From positions 1,227,501 through 1,291,500 of the forward strand of contig CAUEEP010000928.1 in NCBI GenBank assembly GCA_958450365.1: a stretch of DNA of 64,000 bases, read 5' to 3'. The number at the start of each line of letters is the position of its first letter. The stretch's first letter is position 1. This DNA is from Mesorhabditis belari (taxonomy: Eukaryota; Nematoda; Chromadorea; Rhabditida; Rhabditidae). This document shows positions 1 to 13,100 of the stretch, one piece after another. The notes under the pieces were generated by a model. The model saw only the letters and a program-made list of their open reading frames with translations. It made no database searches and was not told the DNA's origin. The position numbers and the translations under genes were made by a program.

Positions 1-329
1 CTGATTGCCATTTTTGAAACAAATTAAAACACAAACAGCTAAATTAAGTCAATTCTATCGAGCCATTGTTTTTTCCGGATCGAATTGCTGATCAAATAGC
101 CAACTTTTTATTATCTTTAACCATGACCCATTTGTTTTTTTGATCTATTCAAAAGTTTTTCTTAAAAATGCAGATTGTGACGGAGAGTTTTTGTTTCGAG
201 ATCTCAGAGATGAGATGAGATCAAGAAATGTTTTTTTGGCTCAAAAGAAAGCCTAGAGTCTCTAGATTAAAATTGAATTTCAGTTTTTGAATTTTAAAAA
301 GCAAAAAACTGAGCTCGACCCTGAGAAAA

Positions 330-393
330 TGCTCTGTCGTGGTGGCAAAGTAGTCTAAGCCGCCGGGGATAGGTTCGATTCCGCTCGGGGCCT
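330..393 (+). pseudogene. tRNA-like relic
   Basis: A-box-like TGGCAAAGTAGTC at 343 and B box AGGTTCGATTCC at 371-382, about 28 bp apart, followed by a T run. Stems do not pair well; a Pol III relic or SINE head is likelier than a tRNA gene. Confidence 0.4.
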
Positions 394-1513
394 ATTTTTT
401 TGCATTTTTTGAAAGAGTTTCCATCATTTTCTTCTCTCTTATCATTCTACCAAATTCTTATCCACTATATCAGGAGGTTAGCAGGCGTCGTGGGGGAGGG
501 GGTGGTAACAGGTGGCAAAGCGGACGTACCGCAGGTTGCTTTTGCCAGGTCTACTAGAGAGTAACAGCTTGTATTGTAATACTATCTGAGGTGTTCCCAG
601 TAAATAGCCGGCCCGTGAAGCCCCAAACATGGCTTTTCCAAAAAGGCAGAAAGCCAAAGCCAAGCCAAGTCAAGGCCAATGGTCTTGGCTTGGCCTTGGC
701 CTGGAGAATCGGCCCTAGGAATAGCCTTGGCCTCAAAACTTCACCTTATCTCGGTCGAGAGGAGTATTACCCTTTTATTATCTCGTTTTATTGATTTACT
801 ATCCAAAAAAGTGATTGATCCCGCTATCACTTTGGTTAAAAAGGGTCGCTTTGCAAAGAGAATTGTTAGGTTCAGTGCCGTAATCAGGATTAAATTTGGG
901 ATGATTGAACATTTGATTGAATTCGCATTTAAATGCGCAATCCGGAATGCGATTCCGAATTTTTCAATCCCCAACCCTGGTGGACAACTGAAAGACAACA
1001 CTTTGTATGAACAAAGGATATAACTGAGTAATACTAAACGTTCATTTCATTTTGTTCAACAAATTTTTTTTTCAAATTTCGATACCTCTCCGTGAATCGT
1101 GAAATTTCTGAAATTCATCTGGTGTCGTTGAAAATTTCTTTTTTGAGCTTTCTGTAGATATTTCTCATTTTTGAAAGTGAGAGTGACCTAGATTTGATTT
1201 TATTTTGATCTGATTCCTGTCCTTTTCTTTTTGTCTCTCATTCATTTCTTTTTCTTTATCCGGGTCAATCACCGGTTTGATTGGTGCAAATTTTTCTGAA
1301 TGACATTGAAGAATCCGAGAAAAACAGCTGAATCACCAAAAAAAGTATTAACACAAATTATTAGATTAAAAGAAATCTTTTTTAGAATTTTTCTACAGTC
1401 AATTACGTTGAGTTAGGGAAAATGTGTAATTTGTGTAAATCAGGTTAGCTTGCGATTGAACTTTATAATTTTGGAGTAATTTGCATAGGTTAGATCATGT
1501 AATAGAAGGGATA
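394..1513. other. Gene-poor left edge
   Basis: A GGCC/AAGCC-rich patch (640-735, with repeated AAGCCAAG and CTTGGC) and AT-rich sequence. No supported gene; the frames here lack splice or domain support. Confidence 0.6.
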
Positions 1514-1665
1514 ATGAATGTAACGAATGTAACGAATGTAACCAATGTAACCAATGTAACGAATGTAACGAATGTAACCAATGTAACCAATGTAACGAAT
1601 GTAACCAATGTAACCAATGTAACCAATGTAACCAATGTAACCAATGTAACCAATGTAACCAATGT
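1514..1665. repeat. 9-bp minisatellite AATGTAACC/G
   Basis: About 17 head-to-tail copies with a C/G variant at the last base; creates spurious frames in several phases. Confidence 0.95.
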
Positions 1666-2069
1666 AATGCACAAGTTATGCTTCTTCTGATGGACTTCAA
1701 TTTGAACTTGTTGAAATGGAATTCTTTTGCTTAATCCTTTCATTTAGTTCAAATTCTTTTCAACGCTTTAATGCGCAAAAAAAAAGTTTTTCTAGCGAAA
1801 TCGGTGACCCAATCACAAAGATAAATCTCGCAAATCGAGGGCAAGGCTATAAAAGATATAAAAGGGGATAAAAGGAGACGAAATGGGAGGATGGGAGGAT
1901 GGAAAGGGGTGAAATTCCCCTCAACTGACACCAACAAATCCCACCCAGCAATTTCTCGATATAAGCTCGAGAATCTCTTTAGATTTTCGCAAACATTCAG
2001 CAAACTTTATTTTATATTCTTTAGACTCTCAGTTATCTCAGTGATCTCAGTTCCGTTCATTTTCAGTTA

Positions 2070-3138
2070 ATGTTGAGGCTTGTGGCCGTGCTTTGTCTTC
2101 TCGGTTTCACCATTGCCGGAAAGTTGACTCCAAATGAGAAACTGAAGAAATGCTGTGCTGGGCTTAAGGTGAAAACGCTTATTCTAATATTATCTTTTAA
2201 TATTATCATATTTGTTTGAAAAATAAGCCAATCCCTTCTTTTAGGATGTCGACAAGGAGTGTGTGACGAATTTCTGCGATTTCAATGCCATCAATCAGGC
2301 TAATGTGAGTCAAAAAAAAAGAAGTTTAGCTTTTTTGCTTTTATAGGTTTAAAAATAGATTTAGAAATATCTAAAAATATCTAAAAATATCATAATATTT
2401 GTATAGATCTTGAACTTCATGGATCAGTGCCAAACAAAGGGGGGCACTGTGGGGAAAATGTGGGATTGCGCCTCGTACAGACACGATCACACAGCGTGTT
2501 GTGAGGTAAAGAAAATTTGATGTGTAAATTCGATAAAAGGTATTCAATATTTAGGCTCTAATATCTAATATCTAATATCTAAGCTCTAATATCTAAGCTC
2601 TAATATCTAAGCTCTAATATCCAAGCTCTAATATCCAAGCTCTAATATCTAAGCTCTAATATCTAAGCTCTAATATCTAAGCTCTAATATCCAAGCTCTA
2701 ATATCTAAGCTCTAATATCTAAGCTCTAATATCCAAGCTCTAATATCTAAGCTCTAATATCTAAGCTCTAATATCTAAGCTCTAGTCTCTAAGCTCTAGT
2801 ATCCAAGCTATAATACCTAAGCTCTAATATCTAATATCTAATATCTAAGCTCTAATTAATATGATTCAGGCAAAAGGTGTCGAGGGAGATTGCTTGAAGT
2901 ATTGTAAAGCCGAAAAGGGTGTTCCCACAAATTATCTCGAGTACACTTTCTGCACCGAATCCTTCAACGCTATTCGGTAAATTTAAGTTTCTAGATGCTT
3001 TTTGTTTAGATCTAAAATCATATATTTATTATATTCCCCTTGATTTCTTTTTTTTTCAGTGATTGTTTCTACGAGCATTTGGACAAGAATCCACCATTTG
3101 GAAAAGGAAAAAGCCGCAAACCACACAAGAAACAATAA
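2070..3138 (+). CDS. Secreted DB-module cysteine-rich protein
   Basis: Five exons: 2070-2168, 2245-2304, 2407-2505, 2870-2976, 3060-3138; all phases join and the frame ends in TAA. The protein is about 127 residues: a signal peptide (MLRLVAVLCLLGFTIAG) followed by a domain with 12 cysteines (CC, C-C, C, C, CC, C, C, C, C), the pattern of the nematode DB module (Pfam DB family, secreted, function unknown). The C-terminus is basic (GKGKSRKPHKKQ). A TATA-like run (ctataaaagatataaaagg) lies near 1847-1866 and a poly(A) signal AATAAA at 3178-3183. Intron 3 is swollen by a 14-bp minisatellite. The family call rests on cysteine spacing and the signal peptide; no biochemical role can be assigned. Confidence 0.9.
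2556..2853. repeat. 14-bp minisatellite TAATATCTAAGCTC in DB gene intron 3
   Basis: About 20 copies with T/C variants; expands this intron to 364 bp while the gene's other introns are 76-102 bp. Confidence 0.95.
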
Positions 3139-3577
3139 CTTTCCATCAGATTTGGTTATATTACAAAATACGTGTATAATAAAGTTTCAAAAACCCAAAG
3201 AAACCCTCAAGATTTTCGTTTTATCATTCGTGTAAGCTTTTTTCGGCTAAAAATACAAGCTGAAGATAGGAGAAACTGAGAAAAATCAGTGAGGGAATAT
3301 TGATTGACTGGAAAGATTGAGAAAAAAAAGAGAAAAAAGAAAAGAAATAACAAGAAATGATTGTCCTTGAACAAGATGAAACTTTTATTTTATTGCAAAA
3401 ACCACTAGATAGTACTACGATTTCTAAACATAGCTTCACAGCGTCCATTTCTACACATAGCTCCAGTACACTTTTTCACTTCATCAATTTTGCTCATTTC
3501 CATTTTGAAATATTTCAATTATCATTTGATCTATTCTATTTTCATTTTCCCATAAAATAAGCTCAATTGCAAGTAAG

Positions 3578-3900
3578 CTATGGGATTATCTTCTTAGGCA
3601 GAAAATTCTTCTTCTTCATAGACTTTTTGGCTTCTATTTTGGAGAGCGTCATTAATTCCTTAAAAGTATCATTGAATTTTGATGAACTTTGAAACTTTTT
3701 GAAGTTAGGAGTTATAAGATACATTGAAATCTCTTGGAAAATTGGGTACAATTTGTGTTTGTTTGAAAATTCGTTACATTTTAATTGCCATACCAAACGC
3801 GAGATTCATCGCTTTAAACAGCCATTAGTCCTATCCAACATATTTAAATTTACCCAAATAGGGTTTAAGATACTCATTTGTCGAAATCGGCTGTAAGCCA
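3578..3900 (-). pseudogene. Possible decayed coding sequence, unrecognised
   Basis: One minus-strand frame reads MSILNPIWVNLNMLDRTNGC, then TGA (3808-3806), then continues LVWQLKCNEFSNKHKLYPIF and KFNDTFKELMTLSKIEAKKS to a stop at 3578. The composition is protein-like across about 100 codons, but there is one in-frame stop and no convincing splice sites. It may be a relic, or a gene with an exon boundary I cannot place. Confidence 0.28.
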
Positions 3901-3977
3901 TTAAATTGCACAGAATTTTCAAGTATCTGGTCAGTACCAGAGTCATATCTACAATTCTTTCAGCTATACATAACACT

Positions 3978-4150
3978 TTTCCGCAGTTTTTGCCTTTTAG
4001 CCCAAATTTGACGTGTCAGCGAGGTCTGATTTGTCGAAATTCGGAATCTACGCATACGATTCCCTAATGTGAAAACATTTTTGAAGCTCTACGACCTTTC
4101 CTAAGGCCTTTTCCAGCAAAAAAAAAGGTGCGCAAATGTCCCACCCCCAT
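3978..4150. mobile_element. MITE family E, half copy
   Basis: CTTTTCCGCAGTTTTTGCCT to AAATGTCCCACCCCC matches the right arm of the complete element at 47752-48096 (same GCGAGGTCTGATTTGTCGAA and TACGCATACGATTCCC blocks). The left arm is missing. Confidence 0.88.
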
Positions 4151-4972
4151 TCAATCAATCAATTCCTTTGTGATTATCAAATTTCCACCTTTTCCTTCAT
4201 TTTCAGATCGAATTTTGAAACCACAATAAACAAAAAAAAATAGTTAATCATAGAAAAAAAAAGAATGGAAATATTTCACGATTCAAATTACGAATCATTC
4301 AGATGTTGTTTTTTGAAGAGAAAATTGTTTCTTTTTTTTAAAAAAAGGCGAGAAATTCTTTAATTTCTGGCATTTTCATTGGAAAAAGGTTTAGGAAAAG
4401 TTTATTCTCAAAAATAATTTCTCTAAAAATTTTCACTTTATGACTGTAAAATCTAAAATTTACATTTTATACGATCAAGATTAATAGATCAAGATCATTT
4501 TATACGATCAAGATCAACTCAGATCAATAGCCTTTCCGCCGCTTTTCGCGATTTTCCTTCGTTTTCCCCCCTTTTTTTTTGTTTGTCTTTGAGAAATTCC
4601 AAAAACAAAAACTCTTGTTGTGCGATGTGGTCTAGAACAGAATCGACTGGTTTCAAACAAAAGCCTCCTGCTTAAAGCCCAGCCATTAGATCGGGATGAA
4701 ACTTTGCCTAAAGCTAGGCAATGCATGTCTGATTATTATGTTAAAAGTTTATAAAAAAGCTATAGTTTGCTCTTTGATGAAACAAAAAGCAAAAAGTGTT
4801 ATCAAGAATTAGTACTCAACCTAATAAATACCACTGTTAACTGATTTTGAAATGTCTATACTCATCTCTTCTATTAAAAAAATTGATAAAAGATGAGGAA
4901 TCGATTAAGAGTAGAGTGTGTTCCTCGTGAGTAAGTAATTACTCGAGTAAATTTGCATGAGTAATTTTTTAC

Positions 4973-5232
4973 GATTAAGGGGAATCGATTAAGGGGAATC
5001 GATTAAGGGGAATCGATTAAGGGGAATCGATTAAGGGGAATCGATTAAGGGGAATCGATTAAGGGGAATCGATTAAGGGGAATCGATTAAGGGGAATCGA
5101 TTAAGGGGAATCGATTAAGGGGAATCGATTAAGGGGAATCGATTAAGGGGAATCGATTAAGGGGAATCGATTAAGGGGAATCGATTAAGGGGAATCGATT
5201 AAGGGGAATCGATTAAGGGGAATCGATTAAGA
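4973..5232. repeat. 14-bp minisatellite GATTAAGGGGAATC
   Basis: About 18 nearly identical copies, preceded by AGAGTGTGTTCCTCGTGAGT, a sequence shared with the element edges near 47.4 and 48.2 kb. High copy identity suggests recent expansion. Confidence 0.95.
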
Positions 5233-6489
5233 GTATGTTACGTTAAGAGTATTGTTAAGGGAATATGTGAGTATCTGGACAAAAACAATGACATTTACAT
5301 TGAAAAGCAATGACGAAAAGAACTCAACCTAATACAATGGAGTAGGGTCATTGCCTGCCGAGTGATGGAAATCTCATTGTTTTTGCCTGTATACATCCTT
5401 TTCCCCAGCCACATCCTCCACATTCATATCCAATTCACTCCGAGAGGGGTGATCCCCTTCCCCTTCTCTCTTTCTTTTCCTTTTCTCTCCCCTTTCTTCT
5501 CTTTTTCTTTATTTTATCTTTTCTGCGCGTGTTTGTGTGCACTCGAAAAAGTCGCCCGTTTCTTTTTCTTCCTTTTTTGCACGCATCGATTTTTCACTCA
5601 CTTTTTTACCCTCACTGGTTGCCTTTTAAGGCAATGTCCACTAATTCTTTCGTTTTTTAGGTCACTTGTGTCTTTTAGATTTTTAGATATTTTCTGAACT
5701 ATGAAATTTTAACTCATCTTTGTTCGAAGTGTTTTAGATTTATTTTTATTTTGAACATTTCAAAAACAATTTGGATAAAAGGCTTTCATTTTGTTTTAAA
5801 TCCTTGTTATTTAGTCAGTGGGGGTTCAAGAAAAGAAAGAAAGATTCAGTTCAATGAAGCCATTCATTCATTGCTCATTCATTTTGCCACGAAAACGATT
5901 TGTATGGATAGATACAAATTGGCTATGAGTTTCTCTTTTTAAAACTTATCTTATCTCAATCAGCTCTTTTTTTCTTTGGCCTTTCTTTGGCCTTTCTTGG
6001 CTAGTTTTTTTTCTTTTTCTATGATTGAGAGTGAGAATTTGGAATCTTCAATGAATCTTTTTGTCTTTGACAAGTTTAATGTGATGTTAATGAACACAAG
6101 AAAAAGAACAGATATGATGGGGAAATGGAACAGATGATGAGGGAAATGGGGGATAAGGAAAAAGGATTGCGGAAGGAACAGGTGACACTTTTGACACATC
6201 TGTGAAGGGAGAAAGATGGGGCAGAAAGGGAAAAGGAGAGCTTTTGTGACCAAGGACCACATCATTGCACACCATTTTGGATTGCTCACATTTTTGATTG
6301 CCCTTATTTTTAAACAAATCCTACAAATCCTACTTTTAAGCAAATCTTGTTTACTTTTTTACCCATATCTACATTATATTCAATCTTGAATCTTATATAA
6401 ATTCCCTATCTTTCAGAATTGCTTGATCTCATCGTAAACTCCAACTATTGACGTAAACTCCAACTCCGATCCTCCGCTATTGAGCCGCT
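5233..6489. other. Intergenic, pyrimidine-rich
   Basis: A CT-rich run at about 5455-5590 yields long but low-complexity frames. No exon chain recognised. The last part may be the promoter of the small membrane protein gene. Confidence 0.6.
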
Positions 6490-6819
6490 ATGGGAGTGAA
6501 AGATAAAGAAGAAGAGCCACTAATAAGTAAAGAGAAAAATTGATTTTGATTTATTAGAAATGAATATCGATTGTTTCTATCTATTTATTAAAAAAAAAAC
6601 AAAACCATTTTAGGCGCAATGAAGCGTCAACTGGCGAGGGCAGGGCTGAGGAAATGGTTGTATGGAATGATCGGGCTCATTCTCATATTTTTGGCCTATC
6701 GATGGTTGACAAAGTGAGTAGAAATTTCCGTGAAAAATTAGTACTTTTTAAAGAAAAAACGAATACACAGAGGCGGATCTCTTTCGAATGGGATATCGAG
6801 GAGAATTGGTGAGCTTTAA
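6490..6819 (+). CDS. Small single-pass membrane protein, unrecognised
   Basis: Three exons (6490-6526, 6614-6713, 6771-6819) join in phase to a 61-residue protein. It has an acidic N-terminus (MGVKDKEEEPLIS), a basic stretch (KRQLARAGLRKW), one hydrophobic segment at about residues 33-44 (YGMIGLILIFLAY) and a short polar tail ending in RRIGEL. Basic residues just before the segment suggest N-terminus inside. A splice acceptor (tttcag, about 6411-6416) upstream of the ATG could receive a spliced leader. I do not recognise the family. The consistent splice phases and the plausible membrane topology support a real gene, but the model is short. An alternative would be use of GTGAGC at 6808 as a donor to a further exon; the in-frame stop ten bases later makes this unnecessary. 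Confidence 0.55.
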
Positions 6820-7611
6820 GAATGAAGAACTATAGGAGAATGAAGAAAAAACAATAGGAAAATCAAAACCTCTGAGAAAAAGTTATATATTAACAATGGA
6901 GGGTTTTTTAAACATCGACATCGACATTGTCTTTCAATTTGACAATTAAAAGACAATGATTTTCGATAAATTTGTTTGCTTACTTCTTTAATGAGATGAG
7001 AAAAGAAGGAAAGGGATTTTCTTGAATGAATCGAAAAAGAACAAATGCAATATTTGTCTAAACTTGACGAGCTCATTTTATATTTCTATTGAGGATTTGT
7101 AAATTTTTTGATATCTAATTCTAAAAGTTTTTGTTTTATTCTATCTACTTTTATAGAATACTTTTATAGTTTTTCAAGTTCTTATTCGCGTTCTGCAAGC
7201 AAATTGTTGCCTTTTTGACGCCCATTCCAAAATTCCCCCAGACATTTGCGAATTGATTTTTCTGGTCATATCGACAAAAGTGATCGAAAAATGACATTTC
7301 CACAATATTTGATTCGAATTTCCCAATATTAATCAATTTCCTGTGAAAATCGCCTTCTCCATCTCGATCTCCCCTTCTTTTTCATCCCACAGATTATCCC
7401 CTTCTTTTCCAAATGTGAAAACTTCTCATTTTTCTTTTCAATCATATCACTTTTACTTTCATTCCACTTTCCCCATTCTTTTTTCCCCAATTTTTAACCC
7501 GTTTCTTCTATGACACGATTAGGGGTTAAAAATTCGACAAATCGACCGAAAAAGTTCAGCGAAATCTCGAAGTACACAGAAAAGACAGGACTTTTGTACT
7601 TTGCTACATTG
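6820..7611. other. Intergenic, nothing recognised
   Basis: AT-rich, T-rich 3' portion; no frame with coding character on either strand. Confidence 0.55.
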
Positions 7612-7818
7612 GAGACGCGTGCTACACGCGTGCTACACTGGAGTCTGCAACGTGTTCCATGGCCGAAGGGTCACTGGCAAATCGTTGAAAAGATTCCGTG
7701 ATCGGGATAGGGAATTGCAACTATTTCCCTTGAACGAGGAATTCCTAGTAAGTGTGAGTCATCATCTCGCTCTTAATACGTCCCTGCGATTTGTACGCAC
7801 CGCCCGTCGCTACCGCTT
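7612..7818 (+). pseudogene. Degenerate 18S rRNA fragment
   Basis: The stretch reads as a decayed part of the 3' third of small-subunit rRNA: GCTACACTGG near 7632, then ATTGCAACTATTTCCCTTGA, then GGAATTCCTAGTAAGTGTGA and TACGTCCCTGCGATTTGTAC with CACCGCCCGTCGCTACC at its end. Order and orientation match 18S, but there are many substitutions and small deletions (for example the V8-V9 side is shortened), so it is a dispersed rDNA copy and not a functional gene. Open frames across it are meaningless. Confidence 0.85.
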
Positions 7819-9094
7819 TAATTGAATAACTTTTTCACAATGAAAAATGAAGAAACTATAAGGGTGAAAAAGATTCAGCCACAAAGCTGTGATGAGCTGA
7901 AGATTTCAACAATTACGATTCTCCATAGTTAAATGTTGATTAAATAAGTTTGTAAGTGGTTCGAAAATCCGATGGCCGACGGTTGCTTGCTTTAAGGAAG
8001 GTCGAGGGCGCGGCGAAAAAATGTTTCCCACCAAGGGGTTTCTTTCACAACATTTGGGTAATAGGGAATAGGGGTGGCCCAGTATTTAGACCGTTATGCT
8101 TTTATGTACCTTTGTTTGTTACATATTGGCCTTCAATAAATGTATTTTTTTTAAATTTAGTGTAAATAATTAGTCATGGCTTGGTTAAACGTCAGTCTAA
8201 TGACTAAGCTTGGATTGGGAGTGGTTATGTAAATAAAGAGATTTAGCAAATAAAGAAAAATATAGTTTTCTTGATATCTAGATATTGGCAGATAAGATTT
8301 ATCAATTTTGTTTTCTTTTTGCTAAACTATCTGTCAATACGGGGTTGTTTTTGGTGATTGAAAAGAGGAGATCACATGTTTGAGATAACTACTTTCAATC
8401 GAATTGATTTTTGATATAATAAGTATAGATATGAATGCAAATTAGATGCTTACATACATTTTTCATACTTTCAACAATACGATTTTCCTTCTCTAGTACT
8501 TTGCGCTCTCACAAACACCTGCTTCCTGGCATATTTGACTCATTCGAAAGACTTAAGTGTTTGTACTAGTACTTTGTGTACTAGAAAGCGTATTTTGTGT
8601 ACTAGAAAGCGTATGTTTGTGAAGAGAAAAAGTTCAAAGCATTAAAGCTTTTTATCTTTTTGATTTCTTTTTCTTTTCTTTTCTTTTATTTTCAATATAG
8701 AATTTCTTTAATCTATATTCTACAGATCTAAGATCACGTCCATCACGACCGCACGATCCAGACCGACTACAGATCTCAGACACGACCCACGCCGCACAGA
8801 CTGCTACAGACTCCAAGCTACGATCTACAGATCTACAGATCTACAGTTCTACAGATCTACAGATCTACAGATCTACAGATCTATAGATCTACAAATCTTT
8901 AAACTATATTCTACAGATCCACAGATAGAGCGATTGTCCTTTTTCTCCTTTGTTTGTTAGATAGATATGTTCCTATTTGGTTGATCTGATTGTTAGATCT
9001 GATTGTTAGATAGATCTGTAGAAAATAAAACAAAGATCTATACTTTATATTCTATATTCTATATTCTATATTCTATAGAACTTTGCCGTGCATA
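7819..9094. other. Intergenic upstream of the GILT gene
   Basis: GC-richer patch 7960-8060 (unidentified), then AT-rich sequence and AGATC repeats. An acceptor-like ATAG at about 9078 precedes the GILT ATG by 16 bases. Confidence 0.55.
8818..8912. repeat. AGATCTAC tandem repeat
   Basis: 8-bp units (about ten) with surrounding AGATC-rich sequence from 8720 to 9080. Confidence 0.85.
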
Positions 9095-10684
9095 ATGGAT
9101 CGATTAACCCTTTTCTTCGCATTGTTATTGATGGGATTTGTTGGGATTTGTTCTTCGCAATTGGTGGGTGATCATCCTCCACCACCATCATCATCTTTTA
9201 TTGATTTTGGATGTATTCTACTTCCAATTCTCTGTTCATCAAATCTACAAACAAAATCGGTTCATTCAAGAGAAAAAACAAGGGAAACTTTTTGGGGTGT
9301 TGGAGGATTTTTCGGGTTATCGGCGAAACTTTCAAAGTTTACTGAGTCGGTTATGAATTTGGTTTTGAATTTGGGTTATTTCAATTTCAAACTGATCAAA
9401 TAGTAAAGGTGGTGGAAAATTAATCGAAAATTATGCAAATTACAAATTTTACATCAAATTCTAGGTACTCAACAATGTGGGCCGGCCAAATTTGTCACTA
9501 GCCGCGAAAAATCCCATTGGGAATACAGTGAAATTGGATGTTTATATGGAGGCACAATGTCCAGATACATCAAGGTGCAAAATAAGATTTTGAAGAAAAA
9601 CCAAAAAAATGGAAAACATTTTAGATTTGTTCACAAACAATTGATGAAAGCTTGGGAGAAATTGGGCACAAGTGGACGCGTTGAATGGACAATTATCCCC
9701 TTTGGAAAAGCACGATGCACAGAGAAGGGAGGAGATTTCGAGTGAGTCAAGAAATCCAAGAATATTTGTAAAAACTATTTTCTATTATCAAATTCTCAGA
9801 TGTCAATGTCAACATGGGTCAAATGAGTGCATTTTGAATCAATTGATGAACTGTGTAATCGAAAAGACCGTTTATCCGGAGAAGTGAGTCGCAAAAAAAA
9901 AAGGAAAAATTGATAGAAAACATTTTAGATTCATCCCAATTGTCAATTGTATTCAAGGAGAGAGAAATCTTGAGTCAGCCACTGATAAATGTTTGACCGA
10001 AAAAGAGGGACTTGATCAAAAGTTGTAAGTGTTAATGAAAAGTAGTCAGAAACTTGGCCCAGCTCTGACTTCTGGTACTTTTTCTATTTTCACTTCTCCA
10101 CCCAAAGCTGACCAGACTTTAAAAAGTTGCACATTTTGCTATTCGAGAGTTGACAAATCCGAGAAAAAATGAAAGATTTCGTCTAAAGGAGACTCTACTC
10201 GGAAATAAATACGATAGACTAAGCAAGTACAGAAGTCTGGCTAGAGTACAGAAGTCTGGCTAGAGTCCAGAAGTTCTGGCTAGAGTCCAGAAGTTTGGCT
10301 AGAGTACAGAAGTCTGGCTAGAGTCCAGAAGTTTGGCTAGAGTACAGAAGTCTGGCTAGAGTCCAGAAGTCTGGCTAGAGTCCAGAAAACTGAGCTAGAC
10401 CAGCTAGGGTGAATCTAGTTCGATTTTTGAGGAACCCCTATTCTTTATATGCTCCACAATTCACAATTTGTAGAATGAAAGAGTGTGCATCGGGTTCAAA
10501 AGGTCGTCGTTTATTGGCCCTAGCTGGTGCTCGGACAGTGGCCCTTCGCCCTCCTCTCACCTTTGTCCCGTGGATTGTGATCGATGGTGAACGGGTGGCC
10601 GACGCTTTGTATGATCTCACTGATAATTTATGCAAAAAACTTCAACCAGCACCTGAGGGATGTGCTGAATATACGAGGAAATGA
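9095..10684 (+). CDS. GILT-family (gamma-interferon-inducible lysosomal thiol reductase-like) secreted protein
   Basis: Six exons: 9095-9163, 9465-9574, 9625-9741, 9800-9883, 9929-10024, 10474-10684. Signal peptide (MDRLTLFFALLLMGFVGICS), thioredoxin-like segment KLDVYMEAQCPDTSR, a perfect GILT signature CQHGSNECILNQLMNC (CQHGx2ECx2Nx4C), and the conserved PPLTFVPWIVIDGE near the C-terminus. Known GILTs reduce disulfides in endolysosomes through CxxC. Here the redox site reads CPDT, with a single cysteine, as in many invertebrate homologues, so classical two-cysteine chemistry is doubtful. An in-frame ATG-less extension upstream (TTG at 9083) is not needed. Intron 1 stays open in frame for about 79 codons (to 9403), so an unspliced form would encode a different secreted product. 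Intron 5 carries a 19-bp minisatellite. Poly(A) signal AATAAA at 11031. Confidence 0.92.
10219..10395. repeat. 19-bp minisatellite AGTCCAGAAGTCTGGCTAG in GILT intron 5
   Basis: About nine copies alternating GTACAG/GTCCAG variants. Confidence 0.92.
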
Positions 10685-11030
10685 GAGAATTTGCTACAAA
10701 TTTTTCCACTACTTACGATTAGAAGCTCTTTTAAGGGTGATTTCTACTTACCAATATTTCTTTTTTTTTGTCTTTCTCCAATCTTTCATTCATCTTTTCT
10801 CCTATACCTTCACTTACTTGTTCCTGCTTTTTTTGGGAAAAGAAATCTTTCGGGTCTTTTTTTATGCATTTCATTTTTTATTTTAAACTTTTCAAGTGAA
10901 AATTCATTGTGTCAGACAGCAAATGTTTCCATTTTTCCCCATTTTATGTGCCATTTGCCTTACGAGCTCGTAACTGTGATCCACCCTTTCTTCAATCAAA
11001 ATTTGTTCAACGTGTAAATTTATTTGTACC

Positions 11031-11042
11031 AATAAATTTATT
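11031..11042. terminator. Bidirectional poly(A) signal shared by convergent genes
   Basis: The 12-mer AATAAATTTATT is self-complementary. It gives AATAAA on the plus strand for the GILT gene and AATAAA on the minus strand for the PDE6-delta gene, 75 bp past the latter's stop codon. A short overlap of the two 3' UTRs is inferred. Confidence 0.65.
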
Positions 11043-11116
11043 GAGATCATGTACATAAATAGTGACAAAAGGAAAAGATATGAGTTCGTTGAGTTTAAAG
11101 GAAAATTTCGAATTTC

Positions 11117-12525
<1,409 letters not shown>

Positions 12526-13100
12526 TTGCCTGCAAGAGATCGTAAATATTGGAAATTCTTCGAGATTTATGAAATTATTTAAAATAGCTTAAATGATGAG
12601 AGTGTGGCCATGGATAAACTTATGTGAAATGAGGAGAAACGATCGAAACGGGGCGGGCTTCATGTGAGAAAAAGAGGTGAAAAGGAAGAGAGGAGACTGG
12701 AGAGGGCCTCAGCGGGCTGTCCCCACCTCCCCTCACCCCTTCCCTTTCCCCATCTTTCACATCTTTTCCCTTCCCTTTTCTCTCCGCATCTCTTCACTCT
12801 TTGCCTGCAATGCTAAAATTTTGGAATCGGAAGAGCTTTGTTTTGGCCGGTGGTGTTAAACCGGGCACTTATGCGCTAATCGATTTGACGAATGAGAACT
12901 AACTTTGAAGATCTCCTGCATATTGTTATTTTAATAGTTACACTTGATGAAATGCTACTGGATAAAACAAAAAACTCTCATGTAGATAACCCAGGGAAAT
13001 TAAAACGGGGTTGCGGTAGATTGTTTAAAACATTTCCCGATTTACATCTCATTGTAATTATACAAATTAACAAGTCGTCTGACTATGTATCATACCTACT

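Noticed and set aside
1440..1743. Several overlapping frames on both strands encoding repeated NVT, YIG or LVT peptides
   Set aside because: All are translations of the 9-bp minisatellite; the unit length is divisible by three, so no stop can occur.
5362..5697. 111-codon plus-strand open frame
   Set aside because: It lies in a CT-rich low-complexity run (FPFSLSFPFLSPFFSFSL); no splice context, no domain.
7510..7825. Frames across the 18S fragment
   Set aside because: The sequence is rRNA-derived; its conservation is not protein coding.
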